In this document: positions 37,940 to 45,346 of the stretch, in pieces | Layout of the letters: each line of letters opens with the position of its first letter | How positions within the stretch are numbered: the stretch's first letter is position 1 | NCBI RefSeq assembly: GCF_000148725.1 | Contig: NZ_GL476313.1 | Span: 62,001 to 126,000 of the forward strand | Direction: 5' to 3' | Length of the DNA stretch: 64,000 bases | Source: Roseibium sp. TrichSKD4 | GTDB lineage: Bacteria; Pseudomonadota; Alphaproteobacteria; Rhizobiales; Stappiaceae | Notes under the pieces: generated by a model | Told to the model about the DNA's origin: nothing | Seen by the model: the letters and a program-made list of their open reading frames with translations, nothing else | Databases searched by the model: none | Made by a program: the position numbers and the translations under genes

Positions 37940-39103
37940 TACCAACCGTCAAAATTCAGAACCGATGGGCCCAATCTCGCATTCCGATGGACATGATGGT
38001 CCATGGTTGTTCAATTAACCTGTTCCATGCGCGGCAACAGATATCGATGATTTGTTCGTAGGATTTGAAGACCCGGTTTGACAGCCAGTTATCCCTGATG
38101 AACTGCCATAGGTTCTCGACCGGGTTCAATTCGGGAGACCTCGGTGGCAATGGGAGAAGGGTAATGTTGTTGGGAATGTCGAGTTTGCCAGATGTGTGCC
38201 AGCCAGCCTGGTCAAGGATGACAACGGCGTGGGCTCCCGGAGCGACTTGCGACGAGATTTCCTGAAGATGCATTTGCATGGCCATGATGTTGCACTTGGG
38301 AAGGACGAGCGCAGCACCGACACCCCGTTCCGGGCAGATGGCCCCAAATATCCATGCTGACTTTGTCCGCTGATCCTTGGGGGCCCGCGGCCTTGTCCCG
38401 CGTTTTGCCCATCGCCTTGTGATCTTGGTCTTTTGACCCACACGCGCCTCGTCCTGAAACCAAACCTCTATCGGGGTGCCGCTTTCAAGCTGATTGCCGA
38501 TTTCCGCCAGTTCGGCTGGGAAGCTTTTTTAAAATCCTCGACGGCAAACTCGTTTTGCGCCGGATGCTGCGGCCGGGCCGTCAGACGCCGATAACCCGCA
38601 TTCTTCAGCTCCCGCGATACGGTACGCTCGTCAACGACAATGCCAAATTCAGACAGGATCCACGCAGCGAGATCCTTCAAGCGCCAACGTACCACTGCAT
38701 CCACCGATGGATACGGGCCTCGTTCGACAATCTCGATCAACGCACGACGCTGCTGCTCGTCAAGTTTTGAGGGGCGACCTGACTTGGGCGTATCCTTCAG
38801 ACCATTGGGACCAGAAGCATTGAAACGCAGCACCCAATCGCGAATGATTTGGAGCGTCACTCCGCCAATATGAGCTGCGTCCGAACGGCTCCCCCCATCA
38901 TAGATCACCGCCAATGACAAAAGGCGACGGGTCTGTTTGGCGTCCCGGCACACCCTCGCCAACCGGCGAAGGGTACAACCGTCAAAGTCATCTCGAAGCG
39001 GTATCGCGGCTCCCATGGCAAACTCCCATCGTTTGCCATCTGGAATCATATTCGCAACAAAACCGGAAGCCCAAATATGAGTCACTTCATCTGACGTTTG
39101 GTA
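37940..39103 (-). mobile_element. IS630-family insertion sequence
   Basis: The element is about 1,164 bp. The ends are TACCAACCGTCA (left, inward) and TACCAAACGTCA (right, inward), followed by partial similarity. The trinucleotide TCA flanks both sides (37937-37939 and 39104-39106). IS630 elements normally duplicate TA, which here would be the terminal TA of each end. The frame of alg8 is restored only if TCA (or AT) is the duplicated unit, so the exact edge is uncertain by two bases. Confidence 0.82.
37956..39016 (-). CDS. IS630 family transposase in two frames (probable -1 frameshift)
   Basis: The first frame (38468-39016) encodes helix-turn-helix domains (VTLQIIRDWVLRFN, GRPSKLD). The second (37956 to about 38540) encodes the DDE core: aspartate in VWFQDEARVG, aspartate in VILDQAGWH and glutamate in PELNPVENLW. 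They join by a -1 shift at GATTTTAAAAAAGC near 38527, giving FKKSFPAELAEIGNQ. Many IS630 elements use such frameshifting on an A-run. Otherwise it is a disrupted transposase. Confidence 0.82.
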
Positions 39104-39106
39104 TCA

Positions 39107-39236
39107 GACCGATGAAGCCAATTCCGAGATAAAGTCCGAGCTGAAGGAGCACCAATGAATGCCATTTGGCAAAGCCCTTGGACTCATGAGTGATCTCGTC
39201 GACAAAATAGGGACTTGTGTCAATCTGCCCCCTCAT
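39107..39236 (-). pseudogene. alg8: Alg8 N-terminal fragment upstream of IS630
   Basis: ATG 39236 overlaps the alg44 stop (ATGA). The frame encodes MRGQIDTSPYFVDEI, then FAKWHSLVLLQLGLYLGIGF, a membrane segment, and reaches the IS edge at IGL. Joined to the fragment at 36474-37939 it reads IGLTSVENVFF and continues in frame, giving about 531 residues. This aligns with the first membrane segment of Pseudomonas Alg8, which the 3' part lacks. Inside the element the frame stops after a few codons. Confidence 0.82.
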
Positions 39237-40821
39237 TTGAATTGATCCCGGATTTGCTGGAATGTCCGCCAGACCCGGTTATTCCGATGCCGATCGAAAT
39301 AGACGATGACTGGGGTGCCACTCTTTAAAGTCTGCGAGCCTCCAAATTCGAGGGTTACCTTTGCAGATTTCGCATCAGGAGCCCTAAACCGAAAAGCCTC
39401 CGTGACCTCATCCACAAACCCATCGGTGCGATCAACCTCAGATACGATGCCTTCGACCCATCGGTCTTCTGCAGGTACAAACACATTCGCAAGACTCCCA
39501 TTTAGAAGCTGGGAAGCTTCATCCTGTGAGACAAAAGCCGTCACGCGTTCTGTTCCTACCCGTTCGAGCACCAACAAGGGTTCACCCAGTTTCGCGGGCG
39601 ATCCAACAGTCGCGTTTCGCGTTACAACAACAGCATCAAAAGGAGCCCTAACAATTGCATACGGCTCCACCTGGTCTAACTCCTGCTATGGTCTTTTTTG
39701 TAAGCCAACTCGCGCCTGAGCCGCGCAATACGTGCCTTGGTTTCCGATAATCGACCGGCGAATCCGTTCCCGGTAAACAACCGGGTTGCATCACCGTTTT
39801 TAATCAGCTGTTTGAGTTCCTGAATATGGATTTTCTTGCGCTCATACTCAGAAAGAACGGCTTTCAGCTCCAACTCGGCAGCCTCTAGGTCGTCGGCAAG
39901 TGCAAGCCCTTTTTGAGTAAGCTTGCGCATGCGTTCGACTTTCAACTTCGCATTCTTGTTTGCCAGTTGTAGCTTTTCCAACTGTGTTTCTGCCTGTCGC
40001 ACATTGTTTCGTGCGACCAGATCATAGCCTTTGGCCTTTTCTTCTTCTCCAGCAAGAACGGATTGGGCTTCGGCAAGTTCTGCTTCCGTTTCTGCCAAAT
40101 CAGCTTGAGCAGCTCTTAGGTTCCGAGTGAGGGCCGTGTTCTCAAGATAGACAAGCGGAGCGCCCGTAGAAATCGTTGCTCCAACTGCAAAATTAATTTT
40201 GTTGACCTGACCGGCAACCGGGGAAGCGACAACAGCGCGCTCGGACGAGATAACCGCCGAGGTCACTTCCATCTGAAACATCAAGGCGTAGAAGTAGAGC
40301 GCGATGTAGCCGAACACGACCGCGCCGAGCACCAGATAAAATGAAACAAACAGAAATTGCTTCCACGCACAGCGCCGAATCGGCACCGCCTGAATGGGAT
40401 TAGGGTCTGGGGTTGTCGCAACAGGTGTCACCGGCGTGTCTATTCGGACGATTGTGTCCGCTACAGTCGACATCTTTCCGCGAATGAGATCTTCCACAAA
40501 ATGCTGCAGCAGGGCTGTCTCACGCTCACCCACATCTGTGAAACAAAAGGCAAGTTCCCGCCGCTCTGTCTCGTGGCGGACCACTCGTGCCTCAACCTTG
40601 AGCGTGATTTCAAAACCCTGGAAAGCCAGCGAACAATTCAGAGTGTGCTCCGAACCGACATCTGGAAAATCGCCGACAAAGGAAATCCGGCAACCACCAA
40701 GGCTCCAATCAACCGTATCGAAAGAACGGCCATTGAAACTCACACGCATGGGCGCTGTTACCCGATGGTGGAGGCGTTGGCATGGTCTTTCGTAAACAAT
40801 CTGCACGAAGCGCTTTCCCAA
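39233..40821 (-). pseudogene. alg44: Alg44-like PilZ-HlyD polymerisation protein, frame broken near 39680
   Basis: The first frame (39676-40821) has a PilZ domain with RLHHR and DWSLGG, the RxxxR and DxSxxG c-di-GMP-binding motifs, then a membrane segment, a biotinyl-lipoyl-like half (ASPVAGQV) and a long coiled coil. The second frame (39233-39670) supplies the matching HlyD barrel starting at VRAPFDAVV. The break lies within 8 bases (AGCAGGAGTTAG). AGGAG there stands 9 bases before GTG 39667, so reinitiation as a separate subunit is possible. Intact Alg44 couples c-di-GMP to Alg8. The start is TTG 40821 or GTG 40806. Confidence 0.8.
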
Positions 40822-40844
40822 AAAGACAAGTTATGCCTTTCTTG

Positions 40845-40860
40845 AGCAAGCGCCGTGCCA
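40845..40860 (-). promoter_or_regulatory. Sigma-54 promoter of the alg44-alg8 operon
   Basis: Read on the - strand, TGGCACGGCGCTTGCT is an exact match to TGGCACG-N4-TTGCW. It lies 24 bases upstream of the first alg44 start candidate, placing transcription start near 40834. This links the operon to the sigma-54 activator encoded at its far end. Confidence 0.85.
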
Positions 40861-40944
40861 GCAACGCGCATAATCTCCCACATTGTTGAATTTAATCTAT
40901 CGAATTGAAATAAATAGCCTTTTCAGATGTTTCCATCTCAGGCT

Positions 40945-40958
40945 TTGCAAAATGGGAA
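40945..40958. promoter_or_regulatory. Candidate upstream activator site for alg44
   Basis: TTGCAAAATGGGAA lies 85 bases upstream of the sigma-54 promoter and recurs at 36447-36460. It keeps part of the LuxO-type site TTGCA-N3-TGCAA. The distance suits an enhancer-binding protein. Confidence 0.4.
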
Positions 40959-41027
40959 AGCTCTTGCCCACTGCTTTGATGCTCCCGGATTCCGAAAATG
41001 CAAAATTAGAGAAAAACCAACTCAGCG

Positions 41028-41055
41028 AAAACCCGCCTCTGCAACAGAGGCGGGT
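41028..41055 (-). terminator. Rho-independent terminator after the RTX gene
   Basis: ACCCGCCTCTG (41031-41041) pairs with CAGAGGCGGGT (41045-41055) around a 3-base loop. On the - strand the stem is followed by TTT and further T-rich sequence. It isolates the RTX gene from the alg44 promoter. Confidence 0.8.
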
Positions 41056-41069
41056 CGGAACAAACTGGA

Positions 41070-42935
41070 TCAAAATAAGAAACAGTCGTTGTTGTTGAGT
41101 GTTGTCAGGGACACCGACCCAATGCCTTCCAGGGAACAAATATCCTGATAGGAGCCGTCGCCATTTAGGTCGACCGAAAGCAGTGTTCCGTCTCCCTGCT
41201 CCAAGGCCTGAAGGCTAGAAAGGAAGCCTTCACCCTCACCTCCAGCCAGATGACTTAGATCCAAGGTGTCATTGAGCAGGTCAAAGTCCGTAATGACGTC
41301 TGCTGGATTCAGATCAAACGTGCGGAAGACGAAAGTATCAGCTCCCGCTCCACCGGTGAGAACATCCTCTCCAGTAAGTCCTCTGATGGTATCGTCACCA
41401 GCTCCCCCGTTAATGACATTGTCGCCAGATGATCCTTTGAGGAAGTCATCCCCATCTCCTGACGTGATGTTATCGATAAACTTCAGAGTATCGGAGCCGA
41501 TCTCCAGCCCATGCGCCTTCTTGTTATGGAGCGAAACAGTCAGATCTACATCATAGGCGCTGTAATCAACCGTATCGACCCCGCGGCCACCATGCATGAC
41601 ATCATTCCCGGCATCTCCATAGAACGTATCATTCCCATGCCCGCCGAAGAGCTCGTCATTGTTATAACCGCCTCTCAGTTGATCGTCACCGGCTCCTCCC
41701 TTGATAACGTCATTTCCATATTCGCCATCAAGGATGTCATTGCCATGCCCGCCATCTAGGGTGTCGTTGCCAGTTCCGCCAATGAGTTCGTCATTCCCGG
41801 ATTCCCCATTGAGGATATCGTCCCCATTGTTGCCGTTCAGACTGTCATTGCCCTGACCGCCGAACAGCGTGTCATTGCCTGAATTTCCATAAAGGTTATC
41901 CGACGCTGAACCTCCATAAAGGGCGTCATCACCGCTGCCGCCGTGAAGGTCATCCTCACCATTATTGCCGTAAAGTGTATCGTCTCCGGACCGGCCATGC
42001 AGTTCGTCTTGGCCCGTTCCTCCATAGAGAATGTCGTTATCGCTTCGCTCTATAACAACGGGGTTTTCACCATCGCCGGTATCAGGGTCTTCCCCTTCAT
42101 TTTGACCTCGATAATGCGCATTGAGAACCAACGCATTGGCAACGCCGATATCAACGGTGAAGACGCTGTCGTCAAAGTCTCTATCCCCGCCGTTGTAGAG
42201 GTCTTCAAAGCCAAGAGTGATTGTACCTGCATCCGTCTTCAACACACCGGTTGTATGCAGGAATCCGTCCGGATTTAGTCCAACTGTGTCGCCATATGCA
42301 GCGGTGTGATACGGATCCGTTTGGATCATCGTCCGTGTTCCGTCTGCGGCAATGTAATACAGTCTCGGACTGGTGCTGTTGATCGTGGCAGTTGTCCCGT
42401 CGCTCTCCTGAAACTCAAGAGTCCCATTCTCCAAGTCTATGCCGGCATAGCCTCCGTTTCTGCTGTAGCCGTTAGATATTATGAAGAAGGCCAGCTGATC
42501 TCCGGATTGAACATCCAGAAACTCGCGGGATTCGCCCTGTATCAGGTTACCTCCACTTCCTTGCAGAGACGCGTTTGGCCATATGACCTCAACATGATAT
42601 ATGGTGCCATCTTCGGAGACCTTGTAATAGCCAAAGGTATTTCGATAGCCGGCGGTTTCACCTTCGAAGACCACAGAGACTGGATAGTCGTCTCCAATTT
42701 CAACCGAAGTGATCTGAACTAGGTTTGGTCCTCCAGACCCATAAAGAATATCGTTTCCATTGTTGCCGTAGAGCGTGTCGTCACCTGTACCGCCCCAGAC
42801 TTCATCATTGCCATTGGCTCCGATCAACGTGTCGTCACCAAAGCGGCCCGAGATAACATCTGAATGAACAGTGCCATTCAATATGTCATCATCATTCGTC
42901 CCGATCATGGGACGAGTCGCGGGTAAACTAGCCAT
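41070..42935 (-). CDS. Secreted RTX calcium-binding protein with DUF4114-like domain
   Basis: This 621-residue protein has a few RTX nonapeptides at the N-terminus, then a DUF4114-like domain with GFEDLYNGGDRDFDDSVF (about residues 75-270). A long array of GGxGxDxLx repeats follows, then a C-terminal type I secretion domain (GGAGADTFVF, ITDFD) ending in hydrophobic NNDCFLF. It would be exported without a signal peptide and fold on calcium outside the cell, perhaps as a surface or matrix protein binding the acidic polymer. The ATG at 42935 (AAGGACG upstream) is preferred to 42977. Known mannuronan-epimerase catalytic modules are absent. Confidence 0.88.
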   Translation of the reverse strand: MASLPATRPMIGTNDDDILNGTVHSDVISGRFGDDTLIGANGNDEVWGGTGDDTLYGNNGNDILYGSGGPNLVQITSVEIGDDYPVSVVFEGETAGYRNTFGYYKVSEDGTIYHVEVIWPNASLQGSGGNLIQGESREFLDVQSGDQLAFFIISNGYSRNGGYAGIDLENGTLEFQESDGTTATINSTSPRLYYIAADGTRTMIQTDPYHTAAYGDTVGLNPDGFLHTTGVLKTDAGTITLGFEDLYNGGDRDFDDSVFTVDIGVANALVLNAHYRGQNEGEDPDTGDGENPVVIERSDNDILYGGTGQDELHGRSGDDTLYGNNGEDDLHGGSGDDALYGGSASDNLYGNSGNDTLFGGQGNDSLNGNNGDDILNGESGNDELIGGTGNDTLDGGHGNDILDGEYGNDVIKGGAGDDQLRGGYNNDELFGGHGNDTFYGDAGNDVMHGGRGVDTVDYSAYDVDLTVSLHNKKAHGLEIGSDTLKFIDNITSGDGDDFLKGSSGDNVINGGAGDDTIRGLTGEDVLTGGAGADTFVFRTFDLNPADVITDFDLLNDTLDLSHLAGGEGEGFLSSLQALEQGDGTLLSVDLNGDGSYQDICSLEGIGSVSLTTLNNNDCFLF

Positions 42936-42983
42936 AGTATCTTCGTCCTTTTCCAAAATTGTAGGCCTACGACGCAAGGACGA

Positions 42984-42999
42984 TGCAGGTTGGATGCCA
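42984..42999 (-). promoter_or_regulatory. Sigma-54 promoter of the RTX gene
   Basis: On the - strand TGGCATCCAACCTGCA fits TGGCAC-N5-TTGCA with two differences and correct GG-N10-GC spacing. Transcription would start near 42972, 37 bases before ATG 42935. Confidence 0.6.
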
Positions 43000-43100
43000 T
43001 ATACTTCCGAAATCAGAAATTATATTTCATAATTAATTCAAATACTTAAACACGCTACAACTAATCGGTATAAGCGCTTTTTCAAATTGATAACGGATTT

Positions 43101-43113
43101 TTGCATCTTGCAA
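43101..43113. promoter_or_regulatory. LuxO-type activator site TTGCA-N3-TGCAA
   Basis: TTGCATCTTGCAA is an inverted repeat of the form described for LuxO binding sites. It lies about 100 bases upstream of the RTX sigma-54 promoter, a typical enhancer distance, and also upstream of the divergent hydroxypyruvate isomerase gene. Confidence 0.5.
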
Positions 43114-43181
43114 ATTTCATTCCCAACCAAGTCAAGCAGCTGCTATTGCAGCAAGTAACGAACCAATATGGGGTGGTATGC

Positions 43182-43952
43182 ATGAAGTTCTCGGCAAACC
43201 TAGGGTATTTATGGATTGATCGGCCCTTACCTGATGCAATCCGCGCTGCCAAAAAGGCAGGCTTCGCTGCCGTAGAGTGCCATTGGCCCTATGATACACC
43301 GTCGAACGACGTCAAGGACGCCCTTATCGAAACCGGGCTGTCGATGCTTGGACTCAACACCCGCCGCGGAAATCCGGGAGAAAACGGGCTTGCAGCTGTA
43401 CCGGACCGTGAAACAGAGGCGAGGGCGGTCATAGATGAGGCTATCGCATACGCCGATGCCATTGATGCAGGTGCCATACATGTAATGGCAGGCATCGCAA
43501 GTGGAGCCGCTGCCCATGCGAGCTTTCTTAAAAACCTTCAGTACGCGGTCTCTCAAACCAGCCGCACAATCCTGATTGAACCCCTAAACCCCCACGACGC
43601 GCCCGGCTACTTTTTGTCAACGACAGATCAAGCCCGCGATATTATCGAGACAATCGCGTCGGACAATTTGAAACTGATGTTCGATTGCTATCATGTCGGC
43701 CGAACGGAAGGTGACGTAACAACACGTCTCAAAGAGTTGCTTCCGCTGATCGGGCACATCCAGTTAGCCTCAGTCCCTGACCGCGGCGCGCCAGACCACG
43801 GTGAGCTTCACTATCCGACAGTATTTTCTGCAATCAGTTCTTTGGGTTGGACACGGCCATTGGGAGCAGAATTTAGACCCAGGCATGACGATGAACCCGG
43901 GGAGTGGCTCGCGTCACTCCAGCACCACCCCGGGGAATTCAATGCCGACTAA
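43182..43952 (+). CDS. hyi: Hydroxypyruvate isomerase family protein
   Basis: This 256-residue TIM-barrel protein of the hydroxypyruvate isomerase family has FSANLGYLWIDRPL, AAVECHWPYD, LIEPLNPHDAPGYFL, MFDCYHVGRTEGD and GAEFRP, covering the metal-binding acidic and histidine residues. It interconverts hydroxypyruvate and tartronate semialdehyde, which fits the GarR-like reductase at 48.7 kb. ATG 43182 matches family starts; an in-frame ATG at 43101 lies within the control region. Confidence 0.85.
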   Translation: MKFSANLGYLWIDRPLPDAIRAAKKAGFAAVECHWPYDTPSNDVKDALIETGLSMLGLNTRRGNPGENGLAAVPDRETEARAVIDEAIAYADAIDAGAIHVMAGIASGAAAHASFLKNLQYAVSQTSRTILIEPLNPHDAPGYFLSTTDQARDIIETIASDNLKLMFDCYHVGRTEGDVTTRLKELLPLIGHIQLASVPDRGAPDHGELHYPTVFSAISSLGWTRPLGAEFRPRHDDEPGEWLASLQHHPGEFNAD

Positions 43953-44848
43953 GGCGTTTGTGCTCCTTGGCGATTCAAGGCAATCGAATAGAGGCTTGTT
44001 GTAGCGGTGATGAAAAGAACGTGCTTTCCGCGACCACCAAAGCAAATGTTGGAGACCACCTCAGGCACCAGGATCTTGCCAAGAAGCTGACCATTTGGCG
44101 AGATGCAATGAACTCCATCGGCTGCGGATGTCCAAAGATTGCCATCGGTATCAAAACGAAATCCATCGGACACCCCCGGACTGACAACATGGAAGACGTC
44201 CCCACCGGACAAACTGCCGTTTTCCAAGACATCAAACACCCGAATGTGGGTCGGGTCGTCCTGAAACATCCGCCCCGTATCAGCCATGTAGAGTTTTGAT
44301 TCATCGGGGGAGAAAGCAAGGCCATTCGGACAATTCGCGTCAGTCACCATGGCAGAAATCTCGCCACTCGCCGGATCGACACGATAGAGATAGCAAGGCT
44401 GTTCCTGCTCCGACCTAAAGCCTTCGTAGTTGGTCATGATCCCGTAATGCGGATCCGTGAACCAGATTGAACCATCTGATTTCACGACAACATCGTTGGG
44501 TGAATTCAGGCGCTTTCCGTCATATCTATCCGCAACAACCGTGGTCGTTCCATCCAACTCGGTTCGCGTCACCCGGCGCCCACCATGCTCACACGAAATA
44601 AGACGGCCTTGGCGATCCCGCGTATGGCCGTTGGCAAAGTTAGAGGGCTCACGATAAGTCGAAATGCCGACATTCGGTGTCCACCGCATGATCCGGTTGT
44701 TCGGAATATCCGAGAAGAGTAGGCAATTTGCGTCGCCGAACCAGACCGGCCCTTCTGTCCAGTCGAACCCGCTCGCCAATTGCTTTACCGGGGCATTGCC
44801 CATGACAAACTGATTAAACTTAGGGTCAACAGCTTCAAAAAACGACAT
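43949..44848 (-). CDS. SMP-30/gluconolactonase family protein
   Basis: This 299-residue six-bladed propeller shows WTEGPVWFGD with the metal glutamate, RLNSPNDVVV (asparagine ligand), FTDPHYGI, and NGLAFSPDESKLY with the aspartate near SDGFRFDTDGNLW. It would open aldonolactones such as gluconolactone to the free acid in the periplasm or cytoplasm; no signal peptide is seen. It ends overlapping the convergent hyi gene and is controlled from the operator at 44883. Confidence 0.88.
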   Translation of the reverse strand: MSFFEAVDPKFNQFVMGNAPVKQLASGFDWTEGPVWFGDANCLLFSDIPNNRIMRWTPNVGISTYREPSNFANGHTRDRQGRLISCEHGGRRVTRTELDGTTTVVADRYDGKRLNSPNDVVVKSDGSIWFTDPHYGIMTNYEGFRSEQEQPCYLYRVDPASGEISAMVTDANCPNGLAFSPDESKLYMADTGRMFQDDPTHIRVFDVLENGSLSGGDVFHVVSPGVSDGFRFDTDGNLWTSAADGVHCISPNGQLLGKILVPEVVSNICFGGRGKHVLFITATTSLYSIALNRQGAQTP

Positions 44849-44882
44849 GTCGGCCTCTCGCAAACATCTTCCAAAGACAGTT

Positions 44883-44896
44883 TGTTATCGATAACA
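44883..44896. promoter_or_regulatory. GntR/LacI-type operator TGTTATCGATAACA (copy 1)
   Basis: A perfect 14-base palindrome between the divergent gluconolactonase and GlcG-like genes. The same sequence recurs at 47352 and 54779, with a one-base variant at 55959, marking a regulon of the LacI-family regulators at 54.9-57.0 kb. Confidence 0.8.
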
Positions 44897-44926
44897 TGCC
44901 CTCATGAGATGTCAAAGGAGGTGGCC

Positions 44927-45346
44927 ATGAATTTTACTGTGATGAAACTGCAATTGACCCATGATGCCACCCTGACCATGCTGAAGGCGGCAGTCCAAAC
45001 CGCAGAACAGATCGGCCAACCTCAATGCATCGTTATTGTGGATGCGTCCGGTGAAGTCCTTGGTGAGATCAGGATGCTAGGTGCAAAGTTTCTCAGTCGG
45101 AAAAGCGCTCTTTCAAAAGCCCAAACCGCAGCATCAATCGGAGCGCCCACCACGCACATTCCGGAAGCAGTAAGGCCAGCTATAGCCGCTGCAACCGATG
45201 GGAGCGTAACAGGTTTACCCGGTGGCCTGCCCATCCTCATGAGCGGTCAGCTTGTTGGCGGCATCGGGGTTGGATCTGGCTCTGGAGAACAGGATATCGA
45301 AGTTGCGAGAGCCGCCTTGATCGCCATTGGGGCCGACGTTAGTTGA
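44927..45346 (+). CDS. GlcG/HbpS-type haem-degrading family protein
   Basis: This 139-residue protein of the GlcG/HbpS (DUF336) family has the usual pattern IVIVDASGEVLGEIRM, SRKSALSKAQTAA, GGLPILMSGQLVGGIGVGS and QDIEVARAAL. Its biochemical role is unclear; family members sit in glycolate, glycerol and sugar-acid clusters. ATG 44927 is preceded by AAAGGAGG. It is read divergently from the gluconolactonase under a shared operator. Confidence 0.85.
   Translation: MNFTVMKLQLTHDATLTMLKAAVQTAEQIGQPQCIVIVDASGEVLGEIRMLGAKFLSRKSALSKAQTAASIGAPTTHIPEAVRPAIAAATDGSVTGLPGGLPILMSGQLVGGIGVGSGSGEQDIEVARAALIAIGADVS

Noticed and set aside
37940-39103. TA target duplication for IS630 as the exact boundary
   Set aside because: Removing the element to leave a single TA creates a stop in alg8, whereas TCA (or AT) restores the frame; the boundary is therefore left open.
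39680-39700. Programmed -1 frameshift at the A6 run in alg44
   Set aside because: Shifting there leads within three codons to a TAG; the productive change must occur downstream of the run.
40951-40968. GG-N10-GC match on the + strand upstream of alg44
   Set aside because: It points away from alg44 toward the 3' end of the convergent RTX gene and has a poor -24 half.
41300-42050. Repetitive DNA resembling a repeat array
   Set aside because: The periodicity comes from nonapeptide RTX codons in frame, not from identical repeats with spacers, so it is not a CRISPR array.
43109-43124. Second GG-N10-GC match for the RTX gene
   Set aside because: It has a weak -24 half (GGGAAT) and would leave a 160-base leader; the site at 42984-42999 is better placed.
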